DNA of 64,000 bases from Cytophagales bacterium. GTDB lineage: Bacteria > Bacteroidota > Bacteroidia > Cytophagales > Spirosomataceae. The stretch lies in the NCBI GenBank assembly GCA_013298125.1, contig JAAFJP010000027.1:1-64000 (forward strand). The letters are read 5' to 3'. A program made the position numbers and the translations under genes. The notes under the pieces are model-generated. The model saw nothing but the letters and a program-made list of their open reading frames with translations, was not told the origin of the DNA and did no database searches. Of this stretch, positions 34,473 to 42,981 are shown piece after piece (positions within the stretch are counted from its first letter, which is position 1; the number at the start of each line of letters is the position of its first letter).

Positions 34473-37400
34473 TTAATTTTCTGGGAAGTATTTTTTTATG
34501 AGAGATTTATACTGTTTTGTTTGGCGGATATTATCGAATGCTTTTGTTTCATCTAAATCTCTAAGACGATAATCTAACCATTTATTTTTTGTTTCATAGT
34601 CATAGATATATTTCTTACTTAGTGCCTTTTTTAGCCAGTATATGGCATTATTTACATCACCTTCCTCTGAGTAAAATGCTGCCAATAGGAAAGAATTACT
34701 CGTTAAGGTCTCATAGCGTGTATTTTCTTTTACTAATTTTATGGTATTTTTTATATCATTTTTATATTTTGCTGAAAATACAATTTGTGGAATATTCTGA
34801 TAGCTTGGATTAATCTTGATGGCTTTTTGATAATAAAGATATGACCAGAGGTAGTCTCCTAAGTTATCTGTTTCCCTTAAAACTAAATGTGCGTAGCACG
34901 ACCCCAATGTTACGTAAGTATCTATCAAAAGGTATTCATTGCAACTTGTTTGAAGGTTAATGAATACCCTTAAATTATCAATTGCATCATCAAATGAATC
35001 TTTATTAATAATATTTAAACCACTATTATGATGTGAAAGACCTAACCAAAAGTATGACTCAGCATAGTTTGGATTAAAGTGAATTGCCTTTTGGAAAAAC
35101 TTAATAGACTTTTCATAGTCTTTCAATCCAAAATAGCTTTTTCCAAGACCTAAATAGACCATTTCAGCGGTAGAATCAATATTAATTGCTTTCTCAAATA
35201 GTTTTATAGCATCACTATACTTTTGTTGTTCATTCAGGGAATTACCCCAATTATAGTATGCTTTATTATAGAGACTGTCTAATGATATTGCTTTTTGATA
35301 ATGTTGATTAGCAATATCATATTTTTTTTGGCGGTTATACTGTAAAGCTAAATTATTGTAAGTTCTTGCATTATTTGGGACTAATCGTAAGTATTCATTG
35401 TAGTTATCAATAACTTTTTTATCATTTCCTATTAACTGATTTAGATAGCCTAATTCAAAATAATTTTCAGATAACTTACTGTATGACTGTATAACTTTGT
35501 CCAATTTTTCTATATTTTGCCTAATAATTTCCTTTTGGACTTCATTAAGAAAGGTAGCTTGTTGGAACGCAATCGTGTTATCTTTAACTTCCAAATGCAC
35601 TTTCATAGCCTCTATTCTTGGATAATCAAATTGAGTTTTTTCTAACAAATTTAGTGCTACTTGGAGTTCTTGAATGGTCGTTTTAATTTCATTATTTTGA
35701 TTATTCTGTTTCAACTTATCCCCTAAAAGTGATAAATTTCTATCCTCAATTTCTAAAAAATAGTGATTCGCCTTAATCTGTAATGCCTGAATCAAATTAC
35801 TTTTTAAGAAATCTTTACCTTCTTGATATTCAGGGATAGAAGGTATCTTTTCAAAATAATATAAAGCACAATCGTTTTCAGGAAGTATAAGATTGTTTTT
35901 TTCAAAAGCTGACTGAAAAAACTCGTAATTTTTTTTTGTGGCATTATCAGCTTTGTATTTTGCTTGTTTTAAGAGTTTGTCGATTACAACATTTTTATCA
36001 TTAGTAAAATCAGAATAATCTATTTCTTCTTTAATAGTTCCAGAAATAACATCAGCAAGGACAAAATCTTTATTCCCCCTAACTTCTGGATTCTGTTTTG
36101 AATTAAATTTATTGACTTTATCCTTTATATATTTTTCTACTTCTCCGAGGGTTACAATATTGTTTTTCTTCTCCCCAGCCTTTATTCCATCCGCTAATCC
36201 TTGTAATCCTTGAATCAGATAATAAGAGAAAAGACCACGACCCCCGCCAAATTTGTCAGATTCTTTGGATATTTCATTTGGTTGACATGAAAGAATTTTA
36301 ATAAAATTTCCCCAGTCATCATTTAATTGTAATGCTGTAACCTTTTGCCCTTTTTCACCACCTACTAAACCTCCTGCATGACAAGCGTCTGCAATAAAGA
36401 TTACTTTTACTTCTTTCTCTTTGCGGATATAATCTTCAAAAATATTCTTTAATTCTGATAATTTCAAAAAGCCTGAACCGCTTGATTTAAAATAGTTTCC
36501 ATTAGGAGAATCATGGAGAAGAAGTAAAGTTTCATCACCTGATTCTGTATCTCCATGACCTGCAAAATAAAAATATACTCTATCATGCGGTCTCAAATCT
36601 TTCTTAATATTAGTCAGTTTGTTCATAATATTAGACCGTAACGCTGTTGAATCCGTAAACAAGTGAATATTCTTTTGTGGAATTTTAAGATTATGTAAAA
36701 GATACCCAGCAAAATAACTGGCATCTTTATCTGCATAATTCAAATCCTTAATATTTTCATATTCCGACACCCCAATAACCACAGCATAAGTTTCTCCTTT
36801 TGTTTCAGACTCATTTTCAGTATCAAGAATAAGGTCGTTATAGTCCCCTCTATTTTGAGATTGTTTAATTTTTCCTCCAAAAACCTCTTTATCATAATCT
36901 CCTTCAATGGTTGGAACTTGTTTTTTTGAAGTTGCCCTCATTGTTTGTTTTACATTATCAAATAACTGCGAATAAGTCGCTCTCGCATTCATATTATTCA
37001 AAGCCCAAGCCACAGAATAAGATAACCCTCCAACATTTTGACCATTTTTTAATTTGAATTCATAACTTCTGTGTTTATCATCAGAACCCGTAAATAAAAC
37101 ATATTTTCCAAGACCAATTGGCTTATTATCTACTTTCAATAAATCATAATAACCTGAAAAATTTATGCTACCTTCTGCATTTATGGGTGTACGTTCGCCT
37201 ATTTGGTTACCTCTGTCTCTATCGCCAGTACCGGAGTAACAGCAATCTAAAATCAGGAATATTTCACCGTTTTCACCTACTTTTTGTCTAAGTTCTTTAA
37301 TCCATTTTCCTATATCATCGTCTATTATTAAGGAAGATTTTACATTTTTAGCGTTGGTAGTGAAGGCATCATAAGGTACTATTGCTTCATCTTTTCCATC

Positions 37401-37739
37401 GGTCTCATTGTTACTACCTTCTATCTGATTTCCATGCCCGGCATAGTGAATAACTATAATATCATCTTTCTTTGCTTCATCTTTTAATTGTTTAATTTTT
37501 TGTAATATTCCATCCTTTGTAGCTTTATTATCATAGAGACAGGAAATACTACTATCATTAAAACCCTGATTGATTAAAGCGTTTTTTATAAAGATTGAAC
37601 TGTTAAGTGAAGATTTTGATTCCCATGAATTGGAATATTTGTAGTCACTAATAGCGATAAGTAAAGCCTTTTTATTTTGTGAAGAGCCTTGGATAGTGAT
37701 AAAAATAAAGCTCCAAAGTAGCATTAGTGATTTTTTCAT
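34473..37739 (-). CDS. Exported tandem double-caspase (peptidase C14-like) protein with TPR repeats (1088 aa)
   Basis: An N-terminal signal peptide (MKKSLMLLWSFIFITIQGSSQ) predicts export. Caspase domain 1 spans ~23-290: KKALLIAISDY, YAGHGNQ with His102, and ILDCCYSG with Cys167. Caspase domain 2 spans ~315-570: YAVVIGVSEY, FAGHGDTESG with His395, and ADACHAGG with Cys453. Both His/Cys dyads are intact, which is unusual for tandem copies. A helical linker follows, then TPR repeats from ~735 to the end (YNNLALQYNRQKKYDIANQ, YYNWGNSLNEQQKY, YLGLGKSYFGLKDYEKS). The caspase/metacaspase family cleaves proteins; prokaryotic members often cut after basic residues (family knowledge). It is the last gene of a tight operon after sigma-like and anti-sigma-like genes, with a 3-bp gap. 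A proteolytic signalling effector in the periplasm is inferred. Confidence 0.92.
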   Translation of the reverse strand: MKKSLMLLWSFIFITIQGSSQNKKALLIAISDYKYSNSWESKSSLNSSIFIKNALINQGFNDSSISCLYDNKATKDGILQKIKQLKDEAKKDDIIVIHYAGHGNQIEGSNNETDGKDEAIVPYDAFTTNAKNVKSSLIIDDDIGKWIKELRQKVGENGEIFLILDCCYSGTGDRDRGNQIGERTPINAEGSINFSGYYDLLKVDNKPIGLGKYVLFTGSDDKHRSYEFKLKNGQNVGGLSYSVAWALNNMNARATYSQLFDNVKQTMRATSKKQVPTIEGDYDKEVFGGKIKQSQNRGDYNDLILDTENESETKGETYAVVIGVSEYENIKDLNYADKDASYFAGYLLHNLKIPQKNIHLFTDSTALRSNIMNKLTNIKKDLRPHDRVYFYFAGHGDTESGDETLLLLHDSPNGNYFKSSGSGFLKLSELKNIFEDYIRKEKEVKVIFIADACHAGGLVGGEKGQKVTALQLNDDWGNFIKILSCQPNEISKESDKFGGGRGLFSYYLIQGLQGLADGIKAGEKKNNIVTLGEVEKYIKDKVNKFNSKQNPEVRGNKDFVLADVISGTIKEEIDYSDFTNDKNVVIDKLLKQAKYKADNATKKNYEFFQSAFEKNNLILPENDCALYYFEKIPSIPEYQEGKDFLKSNLIQALQIKANHYFLEIEDRNLSLLGDKLKQNNQNNEIKTTIQELQVALNLLEKTQFDYPRIEAMKVHLEVKDNTIAFQQATFLNEVQKEIIRQNIEKLDKVIQSYSKLSENYFELGYLNQLIGNDKKVIDNYNEYLRLVPNNARTYNNLALQYNRQKKYDIANQHYQKAISLDSLYNKAYYNWGNSLNEQQKYSDAIKLFEKAINIDSTAEMVYLGLGKSYFGLKDYEKSIKFFQKAIHFNPNYAESYFWLGLSHHNSGLNIINKDSFDDAIDNLRVFINLQTSCNEYLLIDTYVTLGSCYAHLVLRETDNLGDYLWSYLYYQKAIKINPSYQNIPQIVFSAKYKNDIKNTIKLVKENTRYETLTSNSFLLAAFYSEEGDVNNAIYWLKKALSKKYIYDYETKNKWLDYRLRDLDETKAFDNIRQTKQYKSLIKKYFPEN

Positions 37740-37742
37740 GCT

Positions 37743-38513
37743 TTAAAACCTAAGATTATAAAAGAATATACCTTTTTCTAATGTAGCTAACATTTCGTTT
37801 GCCAACTGCCCGTATTCATGATTTTTTATCTTGATTATACTTCTAAGTTGTTCAATTGCCATAGTCCTATCATTTGTTTTCAGATACGCTAATGCTAAAT
37901 ACCATTGTGCATTTTCTTGAATAAAAGTATCGGAAGAATCCAAACTGAGGGGTTTCAATACCTCAATTGCTTTATTATTGGTATTTAAAGCTAAAAGGCT
38001 TACACCTTTGTATAGATTTTCACAATTGGTATTTGATTTATTTTCAATCAATTTAACAAATTTCTCATACTGTTTTTGTCTATATAAATTTAATAAAATG
38101 GGGTCTGGACAAGCATTTTCATTAGCTCCCAAACCTTCATCAATTTGATACTCAATTGAGTTTGAAATTTTGGATAAATTATTTGACTCCCACACAACTC
38201 CCCCCACAACCACCAACACACAAGCCGCTGCCACATACACCCACATACGCTTGTATAATGGAACTACCTTTTGAGGGGTATTTGTTTCTTGCATAACAGG
38301 CTCATAATCAGGTACTTTCTTGGTAATAATCTCCCGAATTTTATACTCAAAACTAATCTCTTCCAGAGCATTCAGCATGGGGCTTAATTCATCAAATTTT
38401 GCCTTTAATTCGGGTTCATTGTTGAGCCTGTCTCTGAAACGCTCCTCTCTGTTTGGCGGAAGAAGCCCCTTTAAATAGCCTTGAATGTCTCGTATGTCTT
38501 TGTCTGAAAGCAT
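37743..38513 (-). CDS. Membrane-anchored anti-sigma-like protein with TPR-like C-terminal part (256 aa)
   Basis: The N-terminal ~85 residues are soluble and helical (IRDIQGYLKGLLPPNREERF, LNNEPELKAKFDEL), in the style of anti-sigma-factor cytoplasmic domains that start with a Y/L-G-L-P motif. No zinc-binding Cys/His set is present. One strong membrane helix (WVYVAAACVLVVVGGVVW, ~91-108) follows. The C-terminal ~140 residues are TPR-like helices (LYRQKQYEKFVKLIEN, LYKGVSLLALN, AQWYLALAYLKTNDRTMAIEQL), predicted to be periplasmic. It lies 3 bp after the sigma-like gene and 3 bp before the double-caspase gene. The role as a transmembrane switch holding the sigma factor is inferred from position and topology. 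Confidence 0.8.
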   Translation of the reverse strand: MLSDKDIRDIQGYLKGLLPPNREERFRDRLNNEPELKAKFDELSPMLNALEEISFEYKIREIITKKVPDYEPVMQETNTPQKVVPLYKRMWVYVAAACVLVVVGGVVWESNNLSKISNSIEYQIDEGLGANENACPDPILLNLYRQKQYEKFVKLIENKSNTNCENLYKGVSLLALNTNNKAIEVLKPLSLDSSDTFIQENAQWYLALAYLKTNDRTMAIEQLRSIIKIKNHEYGQLANEMLATLEKGIFFYNLRF

Positions 38514-38516
38514 TAT

Positions 38517-39551
38517 TTATTGGGTTTGGAGTTTCATTAATCTGCGTAATTCTTCCAAACATTTAGGATGTTTATTATCAATTGTACCCGCTACTATCCC
38601 TATTTCTTGGGCAGTTTCTTTACTTGTTTGTCCATCACCAAACTTACCCCCAAAGTATTTACTATTGATGATTTTCTTGCAAGTGTCGCCAAGTCTATCA
38701 ATTGCTCTTCGTAATCTGAATTTTAAATCCTCAAAATCATAAAAATCGTTGATTTCATCAATACTTCCACCCAAAATTGGATAATTATCGCTCAGTCCTT
38801 CTACTTCTCTTCTGGCTATTCTCGTTCTTCTCCTTACTTCATCAATCCATTTATGATGACAAATCTCAATAAAATAGGTAAAAATTGTTGCTTTCTGTTG
38901 CTTGTCGGTATCAATAGGTCGCCATTCATAAAAACCAACGATTATGGGTTTATGGGGTATTATTTTTAATCGTTTACTGAAAGAACTAAAAGCGGTACTC
39001 CAAGTAGCATCTGAGTCCTCTTTTGTTCCATTTCTTGACTTAATATAATGCTCAACTGGATGTTCTGTTTTTTCGTGTAATTCAATAATGGCTGAATTAT
39101 TATTTGATTCTATTTTTTTATAAATACTTCCCGCAAGGTCAAAATCGCCACTGCTTTCAGCCGTTTTCAAATCTTTAATTTCTTTGTCCTCAAAATGCCA
39201 GCTTTTTATACGACTCGTAATATTATCATACACCAATTGCACCTCATGGCAACGTTTGGAAATTAATCTTAAAAAGTAAGGATTATAAATCTCTTCTAAA
39301 TAAAGTAAATAATCTATAATAGGCTGTTTGTCAGAGCTTTGCAATAATAATTCTAAATCTTCTTCTTCTTTTTCTTCTAATAAATTACCATAATTTATAA
39401 TTAGTTTGTTGTATATAGTTTGAATATTTTGACCCAATAACTGATTATTTTTTATCTGTTTAGCGTAGCCGTAAGCCATGTAATTTGCATAAGGCAAATC
39501 TCCAATAATTGCCCCTTTCAATAAACTGGTATAAAGTATTTCTTCGGTCAT
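38517..39551 (-). CDS. Sigma-70-like (ECF-type) regulator with long N-terminal extension (344 aa)
   Basis: The C-terminal half carries sigma region 2-like sequence (KATIFTYFIEICHHKWIDEVRRR, ~221-243) and a region 4-like helix-turn-helix (FRLRRAIDRLGDTCKKII ... TSKETAQEIGIVAGTIDN ... CLEELRRLM, ~283-340). The first ~200 residues are an acidic, helical extension (KEEEDLELLLQSSDK) that ordinary ECF factors of ~180 aa do not have. Its start codon overlaps the histidine-kinase stop by 4 bases (ATGA), a sign of translational coupling. The following anti-sigma-like gene is 3 bp away, a standard sigma/anti-sigma arrangement. The regulon cannot be read from the window. Confidence 0.78.
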   Translation of the reverse strand: MTEEILYTSLLKGAIIGDLPYANYMAYGYAKQIKNNQLLGQNIQTIYNKLIINYGNLLEEKEEEDLELLLQSSDKQPIIDYLLYLEEIYNPYFLRLISKRCHEVQLVYDNITSRIKSWHFEDKEIKDLKTAESSGDFDLAGSIYKKIESNNNSAIIELHEKTEHPVEHYIKSRNGTKEDSDATWSTAFSSFSKRLKIIPHKPIIVGFYEWRPIDTDKQQKATIFTYFIEICHHKWIDEVRRRTRIARREVEGLSDNYPILGGSIDEINDFYDFEDLKFRLRRAIDRLGDTCKKIINSKYFGGKFGDGQTSKETAQEIGIVAGTIDNKHPKCLEELRRLMKLQTQ

Positions 39552-41383
39552 GTTGGTAGGTTTTTTAAGTCAATTTTCAACAAAATAATTGTCCCATTTC
39601 CAGGGCTACTCTCAACGGTTAGTTTGCCTTTTAGTTCAGTTTCGGCTCTGAATTTTAGGTTTTTTAGACCCATCCCCGCCTTTCGGGTTTTGTTCATATC
39701 AAAGCCGATTCCATTGTCATCAATCCTTAGTCTGAGTTCTTTTTCGTCTTTACTGAGGTCAATCCCAACCTCTGTAGCTCTGGCGTGTTTTTCGATATTA
39801 TGAACCGACTCAGTAATGATTCTAAATAGATTTTCAGCCACAAAAGGGTTAAGATTTAAAGGTGTTTTAGGCAATGATAATTTATAAGATGGGTCATAAT
39901 TATGCTCGTATAGACTTATTAATTCGCTAACTAAGTCCTTGTTATTTAGAGAGTTCGTACTTAATCTATGAGGGATTTTCATGAGATTTTTATAAACATC
40001 ATCTAATTCATTTACTTTCTCTTCAAAGGTTTTTGAGGCATTTTCAGTAGTCGATTTTTCACTCAAAAAATTACTAAAAAATTTCTTTATCTGTAAAATA
40101 TCATGCCCTATTTCATCGTGCAAATCTCTCGCAATGCGTTTGCGTTCTTCGTCTTGAATGATGGTTTCTGACTCAAAAACTTTACGACGGGCTACTTCGA
40201 GGTCAGAGCGTTCTTGTCGGAAACGATACACAATGCCAATCGTCAAAAAGAACATTTCTACAAAAGTTCCTGCATAAAATAAATCGTGTACCGTCTGTAT
40301 CGGAATCCCGCTATAATCAGACATTACGTCTAAGGTGCTAATGAGTACGATAGGGGCAGTTGCCGCCAAAAAAAACCACGAAGGCGAATATTCTTTCTTG
40401 ATACTGACAAACAAGTGATAATAAGTAATGACGGCATTGACTGTAATTAAAGGATAAAACAGATTTCGAGCATAATAAAGCACCTCCCCAAATCCAATAA
40501 ATCCGATGAGAAGTACACACATCATAATCATTGTAATTCTACTTACTTTAAAAAACCACGAAGGCTTCTGAGTATCTACTTTTAAATATTGTTCTGCTAA
40601 GAGTAAATAACTCATATTGGACAAGCACAAAAAGGTAGCAAAAGCATTTTTATTTCTGACAAATTCGGGTAGTTTTTCAAAAATGAAATAGGTAAAATCG
40701 TTATAACAAAAGGCAATTCCAAACGACCAAACCAAGCAAAAGAAGTAGTACAAATACAGCTTCTCTCTGTAAAAAACGAAAAGAATAAAACTGAAAATCA
40801 TCATCAAAAACAAACAACCGAGGTAGGTATTATAAACTATTTCCCCTTTTTTGACTATCAGATTGGTCTCCGAAGGATTTGCCACCATCAAAAAAGGTAA
40901 TGATAAATGGTAGGCTTCGTTATAAATCCTGATGTAAACCGTCGTGTTCCGTTTAGGTTCAAGATTTACAGGAATTACCAAATATTGGCTGGCAACAAAC
41001 CTCTCAGATAACGGTACAACTCTTCCAGTATGAAAACTATTGAGTTTCCCTGCACTATCTGCCCACAAAACATTCAAACTATCAATCCCTTTGGTAATGA
41101 TTCTGACGGGAATTGTAGCATTACTTTTATTATAAAAAACAGTCTTCAACCATACCGCTTTTACGTGTTTTTCAAAGGCAATTGGAATGGCTTTTGTATC
41201 GTTCCAATCCTTGATTTGTGATAGAATTTTATAGTCTTTTATGGGATTTTTTTCTTCAGAAAATGCCCACTGAGCTGTCATTTCGTTAGTTTTGAACAAT
41301 GAATCAACTTGTACAATTGACTGAGCCAGCGTACTAAAAGATGAGATTAAAAACAGAAATACGACCCGTAAAAATTTTATCAT
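39548..41383 (-). CDS. 7TM-DISM sensor histidine kinase, NarL/HisKA_3 type (611 aa)
   Basis: Signal peptide, then a periplasmic 7TMR-DISMED2-type domain (~30-165, including VWLKTVFYNKSNATIPVRII and YIRIYNEAYHLSLPF). Seven transmembrane helices (~183-390) follow. A short coiled coil leads to the HisKA_3 box ERKRIARDLHDEIGHDIL with phosphoacceptor His422. The ATPase part has an N-box-like ITESVHNIEKHA, IDDNGIGFD and a GMGLKNLKFRAE glycine-rich lid. The periplasmic domain family is thought to bind carbohydrate-like ligands. It lies 104 bp downstream of a NarL-type response-regulator gene, its probable partner, and overlaps the sigma-like gene. This links a two-component input to the sigma/caspase cassette. 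Confidence 0.92.
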   Translation of the reverse strand: MIKFLRVVFLFLISSFSTLAQSIVQVDSLFKTNEMTAQWAFSEEKNPIKDYKILSQIKDWNDTKAIPIAFEKHVKAVWLKTVFYNKSNATIPVRIITKGIDSLNVLWADSAGKLNSFHTGRVVPLSERFVASQYLVIPVNLEPKRNTTVYIRIYNEAYHLSLPFLMVANPSETNLIVKKGEIVYNTYLGCLFLMMIFSFILFVFYREKLYLYYFFCLVWSFGIAFCYNDFTYFIFEKLPEFVRNKNAFATFLCLSNMSYLLLAEQYLKVDTQKPSWFFKVSRITMIMMCVLLIGFIGFGEVLYYARNLFYPLITVNAVITYYHLFVSIKKEYSPSWFFLAATAPIVLISTLDVMSDYSGIPIQTVHDLFYAGTFVEMFFLTIGIVYRFRQERSDLEVARRKVFESETIIQDEERKRIARDLHDEIGHDILQIKKFFSNFLSEKSTTENASKTFEEKVNELDDVYKNLMKIPHRLSTNSLNNKDLVSELISLYEHNYDPSYKLSLPKTPLNLNPFVAENLFRIITESVHNIEKHARATEVGIDLSKDEKELRLRIDDNGIGFDMNKTRKAGMGLKNLKFRAETELKGKLTVESSPGNGTIILLKIDLKNLPT

Positions 41384-41487
41384 TTTGTGTTATGTGTTGT
41401 ATGAAATTAAAATTAGAAAATTTTGCCTTTAAATAACTGATAATCAATTAAATACACAAATAAGTCCTAACTTATAATCTCTAACAC

Positions 41488-42156
41488 CTACTGTAAATAT
41501 CCATGCTTCGTGGCAATCATCACCAAGTTTGCGGCAGTTTTTGCCCCAAATTTTTTCAATAGTGTATCTCGATAATCTCTTATGGTATTATTAGAGAGGT
41601 TCATTTTATTGGCAATTTCTCGGCTGGTGATACCATCTGCAATATATCTCAATAATTTTCTCTCACGGTCATTAATCACAATTGCTTCTGCATCGTCAGG
41701 GAAGGTCATTTTTTTGAATAGATTTTTTTCGATATATTCTTTTTTATCCCACGCCACCGCTCTAATGGCTTCTCTAAATTCTTGGGCTTCAACTTTTTTA
41801 CTCAAATAACCTTTTGCCCCTTTTGCTTTTGAATTTATGATGTAAGTTGGTGCTTCTTCACCTGATAAAATAATGGGTAAAATGTCTATTTTATTTTCTT
41901 TGATAAAATCCAAAATCTCATAACCTTTCAAAAAAGGGTCTTCATTTAATCTATTATTGGGAAGTTGTAAATCCAAAATAATTACGTCAAAATGAGTCAT
42001 TTGTAATTGTTCTAAAACCTCTCGAACAGTGCTTGCCGTTTTTAGAATACTGAAATCTTCGGAGTCTTCTAAATACTTTGAAAAACTGTCGATGATAGCA
42101 CGATGGTCTTCGGCAAACAAGATTTTTATAGGGCTATTTGACTGATTAATTTTCAT
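41488..42156 (-). CDS. NarL/FixJ-type response regulator (222 aa)
   Basis: The receiver domain (~9-130) has the acidic pair in FAEDHRA (Glu16, Asp17), the phosphorylation site in VIILDLQLP (Asp62), the Ser in ILSGEE and the Lys in YLSKKV. The C-terminal LuxR-type helix-turn-helix reads DRERKLLRYIADGITSREIA and NLSNNTIRDYRDTLLKKFGA. This pairing of receiver and LuxR HTH is the standard partner of HisKA_3 kinases. The kinase gene directly downstream (104 bp) is the obvious cognate. It is probably the transcriptional output that turns on the kinase-sigma-caspase genes or their targets. Confidence 0.93.
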   Translation of the reverse strand: MKINQSNSPIKILFAEDHRAIIDSFSKYLEDSEDFSILKTASTVREVLEQLQMTHFDVIILDLQLPNNRLNEDPFLKGYEILDFIKENKIDILPIILSGEEAPTYIINSKAKGAKGYLSKKVEAQEFREAIRAVAWDKKEYIEKNLFKKMTFPDDAEAIVINDRERKLLRYIADGITSREIANKMNLSNNTIRDYRDTLLKKFGAKTAANLVMIATKHGYLQ

Positions 42157-42226
42157 AAGTCATTGATTTAAAGCACGATGTTAGCTATTTATGATTTTAA
42201 TGATACAAATATCCTATCTCTTCTCC

Positions 42227-42256
42227 AAAAATATACCCCGCAAATGCAGGGTATAT
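42227..42256 (-). terminator. Terminator after the FeeM-like acyltransferase gene
   Basis: On the minus strand, ATATACCCTGC-ATTT-GCGGGGTATAT forms an 11-bp stem with one G-T type mismatch, followed by TTTTT. It begins 11 bases past the stop codon at 42267. Confidence 0.75.
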
Positions 42257-42266
42257 TTATTTAGTT

Positions 42267-42881
42267 TCAAAAATCTATTATGATAGAGCCGTTCTTAGTA
42301 TAATGTTGAAACTTTTGCTTAAATATTTCTATGGATTTTTCAGAGGTAATATCAAATAAATGAAGCGTTTTGGGGTCTTCGATATATTTCCACATCAGGC
42401 TATTTTTGCGTAAAATAGGCTTTTGGTCAATATTATTCATGGGCAATTCTATTTTAGCGAAAAAATTAAAAATATGGTCTTTAATCGTTGCAACCCAGCC
42501 TTTAATTTGTTTTTTTTCAAGGTAAAAAGCGATACCCAAAAACAACGAAATCACGACTGTTAGATGTTGTTTGCATTCATCAGAAGTAGCAAAACGACCA
42601 ATTTCAACGTAATCGTTTTTTTCATTTAAGACATTCTTCAATTTGAATCCAAACGAAGATTCACAGGGGAATTTGTCTTCTTCGGGGTACATAAAACTGA
42701 GCGTACCCAGCACTTTCTGATTTTCGGGAGATACGGCTATCAGAACTTCGTGCCTAAATTTTCGACCTTTTAACTTGTTGATATCCAAACCACCAAAACA
42801 CTTTTTGTAAACTTTTCTTACTAAATCATGAGCTTCCAAAATCTGTTCTGGACTCTCCGCTAATTTGATTTGTATTTGCAT
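42267..42881 (-). CDS. GNAT-fold acyltransferase, N-acyl amino acid synthase (FeeM)/autoinducer synthase-like (204 aa)
   Basis: The protein has the order seen in FeeM-like and LuxI-like synthases: an N-terminal segment (LVRKVYKKCFGGLDI), a beta strand with VLIAVSPENQKVLGTLSF, then EIGRFATSDECKQH, the hallmark E-x-x-R/K-F-A region of this group, and a helix (VISLFLGIAFYLEKKQIKGWVATI). Its length fits the family. Such enzymes join an acyl chain from ACP or CoA to an amine substrate. It is a single gene with its own terminator, upstream of the response-regulator gene. A perfect hairpin abuts its start codon. The substrate is unknown and the assignment rests on motif order alone. Confidence 0.65.
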   Translation of the reverse strand: MQIQIKLAESPEQILEAHDLVRKVYKKCFGGLDINKLKGRKFRHEVLIAVSPENQKVLGTLSFMYPEEDKFPCESSFGFKLKNVLNEKNDYVEIGRFATSDECKQHLTVVISLFLGIAFYLEKKQIKGWVATIKDHIFNFFAKIELPMNNIDQKPILRKNSLMWKYIEDPKTLHLFDITSEKSIEIFKQKFQHYTKNGSIIIDF

Positions 42882-42882
42882 G

Positions 42883-42918
42883 ACGATAGAGGGTTTAAGT
42901 TTATTTACCCTCTATCGT
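42883..42918 (-). promoter_or_regulatory. Perfect 12-bp hairpin abutting the start codon of the FeeM-like gene
   Basis: Arms ACGATAGAGGGT (42883-42894) and its exact complement (42907-42918) surround a 12-base loop; the near arm ends one base before the ATG. It has no T-run and could hide the translation start or be an operator. Confidence 0.65.
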
Positions 42919-42981
42919 TTATCAGATTAACAGTCTCATTTTTTTAGTACATTTTTTTGAAAGAAAATATGTTTAGGAACG

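Noticed and set aside
34341-34556. Plus-strand 71-codon frame after the propeller gene
   Set aside because: It overlaps the caspase gene terminator and the 3' end of that gene on the other strand and has no family resemblance.
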